Source of the DNA: Flavobacteriales bacterium
GTDB lineage: Bacteria; Bacteroidota; Bacteroidia; Flavobacteriales_G; JALEGO01
Direction of reading: 5' to 3'
Assembly: GCA_020629755.1 (NCBI GenBank)
Contig: JAHDCS010000015.1
Location: 1 to 40,913, forward strand
Length of the DNA stretch: 40,913 nt
A model generated the notes under the pieces. It ran no database searches. It saw only the letters and a list, made by a program, of their open reading frames with translations, and had not been told where the DNA came from. A program made the position numbers and the translations under genes. Positions 15,185 to 21,823 of this stretch are shown here, one piece after another. Each line of letters begins with the position of its first letter. The stretch's first letter is position 1.

Positions 15185-16456
15185 ATGAATCTATTAGAAA
15201 AAATCGCGCGTGTATTGGTCGGAGGGCTTTTTGTGGTTTCTGGACTAATTAAAGCCAATGATCCCTTAGGATTTTCGTACAAATTAGGCGAATATTTTGC
15301 TGAAGATGTCTTAAACTGGAATGTCTTTGAACCCTACACCCTTCAGTTGGCTATTTTTATTTGTGTTATAGAGATTGTGCTGGGGTTCGCTACAATTTTC
15401 GGTGCTAAATCGCGCTTAGTCTCTTGGTCATTGCTGGGCATGATTGTCTTTTTCACGTTTTTAACCTTCTATTCGGCCTATTATGACAAAGTCACTGATT
15501 GTGGTTGTTTTGGAGACGCCCTTAAACTCACGCCATGGGAGTCCTTTTATAAAGATGTCGTATTGTTGGTCTTGGTGCTGATCATATTTATACGGCAAGC
15601 TAAAATTAAAATGCAGGGGCTTACCCAAGATTTTATTTTGGGGGGATTAGGATTAGGCTTTGTTGTGTGGTTTTCGCTTTCAATGATCCACTGGACCTTT
15701 CCAATATGGTTTTACATGATCTCTTTTTTAGTGTTGGTGGGATTAAAACTCATTTTACAGAATCCATCCTCAAAAGAGTGGCTAATGGGATTAGCTGCCT
15801 TTGTGATTAGTCTAGTCTTTACCCTGTATTGTTTTTGGCATCTCCCAATAAAAGACTTTAGACCTTACGCTATAGGTAAAAGCATCCCTGAAGGGATGAC
15901 CCTGCCTGAAGGAGCAAAAGAGGATGTATTTGAAACCATCATGCGGTATAAAAACTTAAAGAGTGGAGAGATAAAAGAATTTACCATGCAAAACTATCCC
16001 TGGCAAGACACCTTAAATTGGAAATTTCATGACAGAACCACTGAACTTATCGAAGAAGGCGATCATCCCCCCATACATGACTTTAACTTATTTATGGAAG
16101 ATGGTTCAGAAATTACTGAAGATGTGCTTGCAGAGCCTTATATGTTATTGGTTATTAATTATGATATTGAAAAAGCGAGTAAAACAAACACCTCTTCTTT
16201 AGTGGCACTAGTTAACGCTTTTTTCAACAAAGGGTATTATGCTTATGGACTAACGGCATCAAACCGAGAAAAAATTGAAACCTATAAACACGAGCTTCAA
16301 TTGCCAATCGATTACCTGACCGCTGATGAGACTGTATTAAAAACAATTGTGCGTTCAAATCCAGGTATTGTGATTCTAAAAGAAGGAACTGTTATTCAAA
16401 AATGGCATATCAATGATATTCCTTCTGATCTTTCTAAGTTAGATCAAATACTCTAA
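15185..16456 (+). CDS. DoxX/MauE-type membrane protein with thioredoxin-like C-terminal part (BT_3928 type)
   Basis: A 423-residue integral membrane protein. The N-terminal DoxX/MauE-like domain (about 1-140) has four transmembrane helices and the cysteine pair in VTDCGCFGDALKLTPW. More helices follow up to about 225 (GLGLGFVVWFSLSM, FYMISFLVLVGL, LMGLAAFVISLVF). The C-terminal part (about 230-423) is soluble and ends like a thioredoxin-fold protein that lacks a CxxC (NPGIVILKEGTVIQKWHINDIP). This arrangement is typical of a Bacteroidota family. Its role is not established; DoxX and MauE relatives act in redox and disulfide chemistry at the membrane. The start is the ATG at 15185 (MNLLEKIARVLVGG); a TTG 36 bp upstream is in frame but unlikely. 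dapA follows after 2 bp. Confidence 0.82.
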   Translation: MNLLEKIARVLVGGLFVVSGLIKANDPLGFSYKLGEYFAEDVLNWNVFEPYTLQLAIFICVIEIVLGFATIFGAKSRLVSWSLLGMIVFFTFLTFYSAYYDKVTDCGCFGDALKLTPWESFYKDVVLLVLVLIIFIRQAKIKMQGLTQDFILGGLGLGFVVWFSLSMIHWTFPIWFYMISFLVLVGLKLILQNPSSKEWLMGLAAFVISLVFTLYCFWHLPIKDFRPYAIGKSIPEGMTLPEGAKEDVFETIMRYKNLKSGEIKEFTMQNYPWQDTLNWKFHDRTTELIEEGDHPPIHDFNLFMEDGSEITEDVLAEPYMLLVINYDIEKASKTNTSSLVALVNAFFNKGYYAYGLTASNREKIETYKHELQLPIDYLTADETVLKTIVRSNPGIVILKEGTVIQKWHINDIPSDLSKLDQIL

Positions 16457-16458
16457 AC

Positions 16459-17331
16459 ATGGATACACTCAAAGGATTGGGCACTGCACTTGTAACCCCA
16501 TTTAACAAAAAATTACAGGTCGACTATAAGGCCTTAGAAAAACTCGTTCTGTTTAATCTTAATAAAGGCGTCAACTACCTTGTGATTCAAGGTACAACAG
16601 GTGAATCTGCTACCCTTTCAAAGCAAGAAAAAATTGATGTCTTTAATTTTATTTGCAGTATAACCCCTAAAAAAACACCTCTCGTACTTGGAATTGGCGG
16701 AAATAATACTCACCAAATACTCAAAGCATACGACTGGTTTGATTTTAGTAGAGTAACGGCTATTCTGACCGCTTCACCAGCGTACAACAAACCCACCCAA
16801 GACGGTATTATTAGGCACTATAAATTATTAGCCAAACAGGCGCCTAAACCATTATTACTTTATAATGTGCCTTCTCGTACTGCATCTAACATTCAGGCTT
16901 CTACTACACTTAAACTCTCTAGGTATAAAAACATCATCGGAATAAAAGAAGCTTCAGGAGATCTGTTACAAGTGATGGAAATCATAAAACATAAGCCTAA
17001 AAACTTTGTAGTTCTTTCTGGAGACGACGCTTTAACCTTGCCCATGATGTCTTTTGGCGTAGATGGTGTAATATCCGTAGTTTCAAATGCTTTCCCGGCT
17101 GAGTTTTCAAAAATGATTGACCTAATAGGTAAACAAGACTATAAAAAAGCGGCTCAGATACACCTTAAACTTCTTGAAATTATTAACTTGCTCTTTAAGG
17201 AGAACAACCCCGCAGGAATCAAAATGGCACTTACGATTCAAAAATTGACAAAGTCTTTTGTTCGTCTTCCTTTATTACCTGCAAGTGTTGCGCTCCAGAA
17301 AGAATTAAAAAAAGCAATGAAATGTTTCTAA
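16459..17331 (+). CDS. dapA: 4-hydroxy-tetrahydrodipicolinate synthase
   Basis: A 290-residue TIM-barrel aldolase that condenses pyruvate with aspartate semialdehyde, the first committed step of the diaminopimelate/lysine pathway. Visible landmarks are GTTGES at 45-50 (pyruvate binding), Tyr135 in YNVPSRT and the Schiff-base Lys163 in GIKEASGD. The length matches the family. It starts 2 bp after the DoxX-type gene and overlaps the next gene by 10 bp, so these genes form one transcript. Diaminopimelate also supplies peptidoglycan cross-links. Confidence 0.95.
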   Translation: MDTLKGLGTALVTPFNKKLQVDYKALEKLVLFNLNKGVNYLVIQGTTGESATLSKQEKIDVFNFICSITPKKTPLVLGIGGNNTHQILKAYDWFDFSRVTAILTASPAYNKPTQDGIIRHYKLLAKQAPKPLLLYNVPSRTASNIQASTTLKLSRYKNIIGIKEASGDLLQVMEIIKHKPKNFVVLSGDDALTLPMMSFGVDGVISVVSNAFPAEFSKMIDLIGKQDYKKAAQIHLKLLEIINLLFKENNPAGIKMALTIQKLTKSFVRLPLLPASVALQKELKKAMKCF

Positions 17332-17750
17332 GAGCTCTTTTATTGACCATTACTTGTCTAAGTTTTCAACTTGATGCACAAGAACTTCAAACCAAATCCA
17401 TTAAAGGTATTATCACCTCAAATAAAAAACCCTTGTATGATGTTTCGGTAGTGTTAAATGGCACGAAGTATTTTGCAATTACTGATAAACACGGAAAGTT
17501 TGAAATTGATGTACCCAAGTATCTTTGGGACGAAGAAATCTTCATCATTTTTAGATGCAAAGGGTACGAAGATAATTTGGTTCAATTCTTGGCTGAAGAT
17601 CATTTTCACAAAAAGCTTAAGGTTGAAATGAAAGATAAATTTGAAAGTGCTATTGAAAATTACATCAACCCTGACACGGCTGTTATTGAATTCAATAATA
17701 TTATACGTTCAAAAGACGTAAGTAAAGAAGAAAATCCATCCAATGAATAA
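17322..17750 (+). CDS. Small secreted protein with carboxypeptidase-regulatory-like (beta-sandwich) domain
   Basis: A 142-residue protein with a Sec signal peptide (MFLRALLLTITCLSFQLDAQ, cleavage near 20). It has a single Ig-like domain of the CarboxypepD_reg type at about 27-100: IKGIITSNKKPLYDVSVVLNG, then ITDKHGKFEIDVP. This is the domain found at the N terminus of many TonB-dependent receptors of Bacteroidota, but here it stands alone, with a short acidic tail. It is probably periplasmic or outer-membrane associated. It overlaps dapA by 10 bp and fabI by 8 bp, so its expression is tied to theirs. Its function is unknown. Confidence 0.78.
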   Translation: MFLRALLLTITCLSFQLDAQELQTKSIKGIITSNKKPLYDVSVVLNGTKYFAITDKHGKFEIDVPKYLWDEEIFIIFRCKGYEDNLVQFLAEDHFHKKLKVEMKDKFESAIENYINPDTAVIEFNNIIRSKDVSKEENPSNE

Positions 17751-18540
17751 TCTATTACACCAAAAAAAAGGCATTATTTTTGGCGCTTTAGACCAAAGCT
17801 CAATTGCCTGGAAGGTTGCGCTTAAAGCTAAAGAGGCTGGTGCAGAGTTTATTTTATCAAATGCTCCAGTAGCGCTTAGAATGGGTACCATTCAAAAACT
17901 AGCTCAAATTACTGACTCTAAGGTTATTGGTGCAGATGCCACAAGTCAAGATGACATTGAAAATCTATTTGAAGAATCTAGACAAATTCTTGGCGGAAAA
18001 TTCGATTTTATTTTACACTCTATTGGCATGTCTCCTAATGTTAGAAAAAAGAAACACTATACCGAGTTAAACTATGATTGGTATCATAAAACCTTGGATA
18101 TTTCAGCCATGTCTTTTCATAAAATTTTACAATGCCTGTATCAAAAAGAGCACATGAATAAAAAAGGGAGTATTCTTGCGCTCACCTACATAGCAGCTCA
18201 ACGCGTTTTTCCAGATTACGGGGATATGGCTGACGCTAAAGCCCTTTTAGAATCTATTACTAGAAGTTTTGGCTATCATTTTGGCAAAAAAAATGGTGTT
18301 CGCGTTAATACTATTTCTCAGTCTCCTACTCCTACGACAGCCGGAAGTGGCGTGAAAGGCTTTGAAGATTTTTTATCCTTTGCTCAAAAAATGTCGCCTC
18401 TGGGTAATGCGAGTGCTGAAGACTGCGCCCAATATTGTCTGTCTTTGTTTTCTGATTACACTCAAATGGTAACCATGCAAAACCTATACCATGACGGAGG
18501 CTTTAGCGCGATGGGTGTAACTCCTGATGTCTTAGCATGA
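17743..18540 (+). CDS. fabI: Enoyl-[acyl-carrier-protein] reductase
   Basis: A 265-residue short-chain dehydrogenase-type enoyl-ACP reductase that performs the last step of each fatty-acid elongation cycle with NAD(P)H. The N terminus KKGIIFGALDQSSIAWKVA is the atypical nucleotide-binding motif of FabI. ILHSIGMSPNVRKKKHY, ALTYIAAQRVFPDYGDMADAK (active-site Tyr and Lys) and NTISQSPTPTTAGSGVKGF are characteristic of Bacteroidota FabI. The length is typical. It overlaps the small secreted protein gene by 8 bp. Confidence 0.95.
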   Translation: MNNLLHQKKGIIFGALDQSSIAWKVALKAKEAGAEFILSNAPVALRMGTIQKLAQITDSKVIGADATSQDDIENLFEESRQILGGKFDFILHSIGMSPNVRKKKHYTELNYDWYHKTLDISAMSFHKILQCLYQKEHMNKKGSILALTYIAAQRVFPDYGDMADAKALLESITRSFGYHFGKKNGVRVNTISQSPTPTTAGSGVKGFEDFLSFAQKMSPLGNASAEDCAQYCLSLFSDYTQMVTMQNLYHDGGFSAMGVTPDVLA

Positions 18541-18586
18541 TTTTTTTGGCATGTTTTTTGTTTGTTTTAGTTAAAAAACAAAAACA

Positions 18587-19087
18587 ATGCTTATTACTTC
18601 AGCCATCTTTCTGCTTTTTAGCGGTATTATTATCAATGTAGGTTCTTCAGAAAAATTTGATCCAAAAGACTGGAAACGGGTAGATGTTCAACACTATAGA
18701 TTCATGGTACCCAAAGAGATGAACTATGCTTATACCACTCAAGATCATGAGAGCAGAAGTTATTTGTTCACCAATAAAGACCAGGCAGTAGAATTATCTA
18801 TCTCTAAACCAGGCTTTGATGTTCAAAGAGATAGACTTTATAAAAAACAGCTCTATAAAAACGAGAGAACTAAATTGCGAAACAAAAATATTAAAGTGCT
18901 TAGGGCTGAAAAGACACAAATGAGCTATCGGGTATATTGCCAAACAAGTGATGATGCATTTTTTATTACCGAAGTAAAAGCAACCCCACGACATTGGGTG
19001 CGGCATACTTTTCATTTTAAAGGAGACTATCAGAAAAACAAAATAAAAGGCCAGGCCATTTTGAATAACTTAATGTGTGTATATTAA
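18587..19087 (+). CDS. Exported protein of unknown function
   Basis: A 166-residue protein I do not recognise. It has an N-terminal hydrophobic segment (residues 2-19, ITSAIFLLFSGIIINVG) that is a signal peptide or anchor. The mature part, with a basic middle section rich in Lys and Arg (about 80-105), reads like a single alpha/beta domain: HYRFMVPKEMNYAY, LFTNKDQAVELSISK, YRVYCQTSDDAFFITEVKA, HWVRHTFHFKGD. The pattern of a beta-strand ending in a 'VP' turn recalls small PsbP/DUF1795-like domains, but this is only a resemblance. It lies 46 bp after fabI and is convergent with the GT-C/TPR gene, 28 bp away. Confidence 0.6.
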   Translation: MLITSAIFLLFSGIIINVGSSEKFDPKDWKRVDVQHYRFMVPKEMNYAYTTQDHESRSYLFTNKDQAVELSISKPGFDVQRDRLYKKQLYKNERTKLRNKNIKVLRAEKTQMSYRVYCQTSDDAFFITEVKATPRHWVRHTFHFKGDYQKNKIKGQAILNNLMCVY

Positions 19088-19115
19088 GAAGCGCTTTTTA
19101 AACCCACAAAAGAAT

Positions 19116-20987
19116 CTATCTAGGTGTTGTTTGCTCCAGACAATATCTTTGATAGTAGTCTTTAGCTTTGTTGAAATTATTTTGTAAAGCCATACGCCAA
19201 TACTGACAGGCCTGAAAAAAATCAGATTCAGTGGCATACACATTTGCCAAATTAAAACAAGCCTCTGCCTTAGCCCCTGTATCATTTAAGCATTTTAGAT
19301 ATGCTGTTTTTGCTGCGTTTAAATCTCCTATGGAAAAATATAAATTGGCTTTACACAAAAGCGCTTTTGTATATTGGCTATTAATCGCTAATGCAGAATC
19401 TGCATATTGCATAGAGGCTTTATATTCTTTTAGATCAAAAGTGACCTGTGAGAGTTTGGTATATACTTTTTCATTTCTATTGCCCAAGTGAAGACTTTTG
19501 TGAATATCTTGTTTTGCACCTTGTAGGTTACCCCTATTATGGTATAGAACTCCTCTATTAAAATAAGCCTCTTTGTATGTCTTATTTTGATTAATGGCAT
19601 CATTTAAGTCTTGTAAGGCCAAATCAATTTGCCTTTTTTTCAAATAGGCACTTGAGCGGTTTAAAAGCGCATTCGGAAAATAAGACTCTAGCTCAATCGC
19701 TCTAGAATACTCCTTTATCGCATTATCTATCTGACCAGACTCTAGAAAATAAGAGCCTAATCCATAATAGCCATAGCCTTTCTCTGGATAAACCTTGATT
19801 ATACTTGAATAAAGCGTTTTTGCGTTCTGCCACACCGAGACGCGCATAAAAGTTAATCCCCCCAATACCGAAAAACATAAAACACCCGCTATCAGCAAAG
19901 GCTTAAAGCTGAGGTACTTTGAAAACAAAGAACCCGTACTGATTCCAAGGCCAATATAAGCCAAATAGGTATAGCGGTCTGCTGTAATGACTTGACCGAC
20001 CGAAAATATTTGAGACACTAAAAATAGCTGAATAAAAAAGAATAATAATCCAAACACAATCTGCTTGTGCTCTTTAAGTTTGAAATAAATCCATACACAT
20101 CCCCCCAAAAAAATAAACCCAGACATATAATACCATAGCGGCAAATAGCCCTCTATTTTATCGGCTGAAAAATAAAGTGCAGACAAGCCTATTGGCGCCA
20201 CAAACTTAAGCACATAAAACACCATGCAATAGCCAAATAAAAAAGGCTTATCAAAAAGTGTAAAAGCGGATGCATTTACTTCAAGAGTGCCAAATTGTTT
20301 TGAAAAATAAATAGCGAGCACTCCGGCACAAAAAGAAAGTAAAAAAGAAAACAAATGTTTTTTAATCGATGTAAACATCTTAAAGTTATCAGATCTATAC
20401 CAATCAATTACCACAAGTACTAAAGGCAAGCTAAGCGCCTGAGATTTACACAATAACGCTAGTGTAAACATGAATAGCATCCAGTAGTATGGCTTTTGTC
20501 TAACATAGAAATTTAAGGCCCCTAGGTAAAAAAACGAAAATAAAAGCGTACTTCTAGCAGAAATCCAGGCTACGGACTCAACTTGTAAAGGGTGCAACAA
20601 AAAAATGCCTAGAGTGCATATGCTAATCGTTTTATTTAGGTTTAGACCGCGCAATATCCCCATCAACCAAAATGCATTCAGCACATGTAATAAAAAGCTT
20701 ACGGCTTTGTATGACGCAGGATTATTCCCAAATAAAGCAAACTGAACATAATATGTTAGAGTAGTGATGGGCAGGTAATGCCCCATCTGATGTGAAGAAA
20801 ATATTGTTTTTAAAAACTCAAGATTAAAAGGCTGTTTTAAAAGCGGATTTTGGGTAATGAGTTCATCATCATCAAGGCTAACAAATGAATGAGAAAACAT
20901 CTGTGCGTAAACAACTAGGCTGATGATACACAAAACGGCTAGAGTTCTATACAGTGTTTGTTTATTTTTCAGTTTTTCTTCTAACAT
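19116..20987 (-). CDS. Multi-pass membrane GT-C glycosyltransferase-like protein with TPR repeats (TMTC-like layout)
   Basis: A 623-residue protein. Residues 1-400 hold about ten transmembrane helices with GT-C landmarks: FVSLDDDELITQNPLL in the first extracytoplasmic loop with its acidic cluster, HYLPITTLTYYVQFALFG, HPLQVESVAWISARSTLL and CKSQALSLPLVLVVIDW. Residues about 405-615 form six or so TPR repeats (GYYGLGSYFLESGQIDNAIKEY, NALLNRSSAYLKKRQIDLAL, and so on). This order matches eukaryotic TMTC O-mannosyltransferases and their bacterial relatives, which use lipid-linked sugars. A role in protein O-glycosylation in the periplasm is inferred, not shown. It stands alone, convergent with its left neighbour and divergent from the repeat-protein gene. 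Confidence 0.75.
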   Translation of the reverse strand: MLEEKLKNKQTLYRTLAVLCIISLVVYAQMFSHSFVSLDDDELITQNPLLKQPFNLEFLKTIFSSHQMGHYLPITTLTYYVQFALFGNNPASYKAVSFLLHVLNAFWLMGILRGLNLNKTISICTLGIFLLHPLQVESVAWISARSTLLFSFFYLGALNFYVRQKPYYWMLFMFTLALLCKSQALSLPLVLVVIDWYRSDNFKMFTSIKKHLFSFLLSFCAGVLAIYFSKQFGTLEVNASAFTLFDKPFLFGYCMVFYVLKFVAPIGLSALYFSADKIEGYLPLWYYMSGFIFLGGCVWIYFKLKEHKQIVFGLLFFFIQLFLVSQIFSVGQVITADRYTYLAYIGLGISTGSLFSKYLSFKPLLIAGVLCFSVLGGLTFMRVSVWQNAKTLYSSIIKVYPEKGYGYYGLGSYFLESGQIDNAIKEYSRAIELESYFPNALLNRSSAYLKKRQIDLALQDLNDAINQNKTYKEAYFNRGVLYHNRGNLQGAKQDIHKSLHLGNRNEKVYTKLSQVTFDLKEYKASMQYADSALAINSQYTKALLCKANLYFSIGDLNAAKTAYLKCLNDTGAKAEACFNLANVYATESDFFQACQYWRMALQNNFNKAKDYYQRYCLEQTTPR

Positions 20988-21025
20988 CTACAGGGTGTAA
21001 ATCTACCCAAAAACAAAGGAATATG

Positions 21026-21055
21026 TTTGCAGTTTATGGACTTTCTATATATTTG
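21026..21055 (+). promoter_or_regulatory. Promoter of the amphipathic repeat protein gene
   Basis: TTTG (21026-21029), 18 bp, then TATATTTG (21048-21055). Both elements match the Bacteroidota consensus fully. The predicted start near 21060 gives a leader of about 24 nt before the ATG at 21084. Confidence 0.65.
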
Positions 21056-21083
21056 CCATATAAACACTTAAATAGTATTCAAA

Positions 21084-21716
21084 ATGATTGGTTGGTTAAA
21101 AAGTTTATTTGGAAAAGCTACTGATGTAGCGGGCAATGTAGCAGAAGGTGTTGGTGATGTAGCAGGTGGCGTTGCGGGTGCTGCTGGAAATGTAGTTTCT
21201 GGTGCTGCAGATGTTGCAGGTAATGTAGTCGATAAGGCTGGCGATGTGGTTTCTGGTGCAGCGGACATGGCTGTAGGAGCAGCTGGAAAAGTTGCTGATG
21301 TAGCAGGAGATGTCGCTTCAGGTGCAGTTGATACCGTTAAAGATGTAGCCTCTGGTGCTGCAGATGTTGCAGGTAATGTAGTCGATAAGGCTGGCGATGT
21401 GGTTTCTGGTGCAGCGGACATGGCTGTAGGAGCAGCTGGAAAAGTTGCTGATGTAGCAGGAGATGTCGCTTCAGGTGCAGTTGATACCGTTAAAGATGTA
21501 GCCTCTGGTGCTGCAGATGTTGCAGGTAATGTAGTCGATAAGGCTGGCGATGTGGTTTCAGGTGCAGCGGATATGGCAGCAGGAGCTGCTGGTAAAGTTG
21601 TAGACGTAGCTGGTGATTTAGCCTCTGGCGCAGTGGATGCAGCAAAAAATGCTGGGGAATCTATTGCAGATAAAGCTTCTGATATTACAGATGCTGCGAA
21701 AGACAAGCTCTCTTAG
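21084..21716 (+). CDS. Amphipathic helical repeat protein, LEA/YtxH-like
   Basis: A 210-residue protein made almost entirely of Ala, Gly, Val, Asp and Ser with few Lys. After a short start (MIGWLKSLFGKATDVAG) it runs as 11-residue units such as DVAGNVVDKAG, DVVSGAADMAV and GAAGKVADVAG. These combine as four 11-mers plus a 7-mer into a 51-residue unit, repeated about three times. Such periodicity (11/3 and 7/2) makes one long amphipathic helix, as in group 3 LEA proteins and similar stress or membrane-surface proteins. There is no signal peptide or true membrane helix, so it is probably cytoplasmic and may bind membranes through its Trp/Leu/Phe start. It has its own strong promoter and terminator. 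The function is inferred from composition only. Confidence 0.75.
   Translation: MIGWLKSLFGKATDVAGNVAEGVGDVAGGVAGAAGNVVSGAADVAGNVVDKAGDVVSGAADMAVGAAGKVADVAGDVASGAVDTVKDVASGAADVAGNVVDKAGDVVSGAADMAVGAAGKVADVAGDVASGAVDTVKDVASGAADVAGNVVDKAGDVVSGAADMAAGAAGKVVDVAGDLASGAVDAAKNAGESIADKASDITDAAKDKLS
21198..21559 (+). repeat. 153-bp exact tandem repeat inside the amphipathic protein gene
   Basis: Copy 1 (21198-21350) and copy 2 (21351-21503) are identical base for base as far as I can compare. Copy 3 matches for its first 56 bases (to 21559) and then diverges while keeping the same protein pattern. The unit is 51 codons, so changes in copy number keep the frame. Confidence 0.95.
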
Positions 21717-21748
21717 TATCTAATCTCAGATACTTTTAACAAAAGTTC

Positions 21749-21787
21749 AAAACGCCTATTTTTAATTTGTAAAGTAGGCGTTTTTTT
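21749..21787 (+). terminator. Intrinsic terminator of the repeat protein gene
   Basis: AACGCCTA (21751-21758) pairs with TAGGCGTT (21775-21782), and a run of T follows to 21787. It lies about 35 bp after the stop codon. Confidence 0.85.
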
Positions 21788-21800
21788 ATGCACAGTTCTT

Positions 21801-21808
21801 TAGTTTTG
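21801..21808 (+). promoter_or_regulatory. -7 element before ccsA
   Basis: TAGTTTTG fits TAnnTTTG and ends 15 nt before the TTG codon at 21824. No TTG stands at the -33 distance. Its position supports starting ccsA at 21824 and not at the ATG at 21788, which directly follows a terminator. Confidence 0.4.
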
Positions 21809-21823
21809 CATTGGACAATAGAA

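Noticed and set aside
21068-21706. A 212-codon open frame on the strand opposite the amphipathic repeat protein, rich in Ala, Thr, Ser and Pro.
   Set aside because: It mirrors the repeats of the plus-strand gene, covers almost the same span, and has neither a promoter nor a terminator in its own direction. Low stop-codon content in GC-rich repeats explains it.
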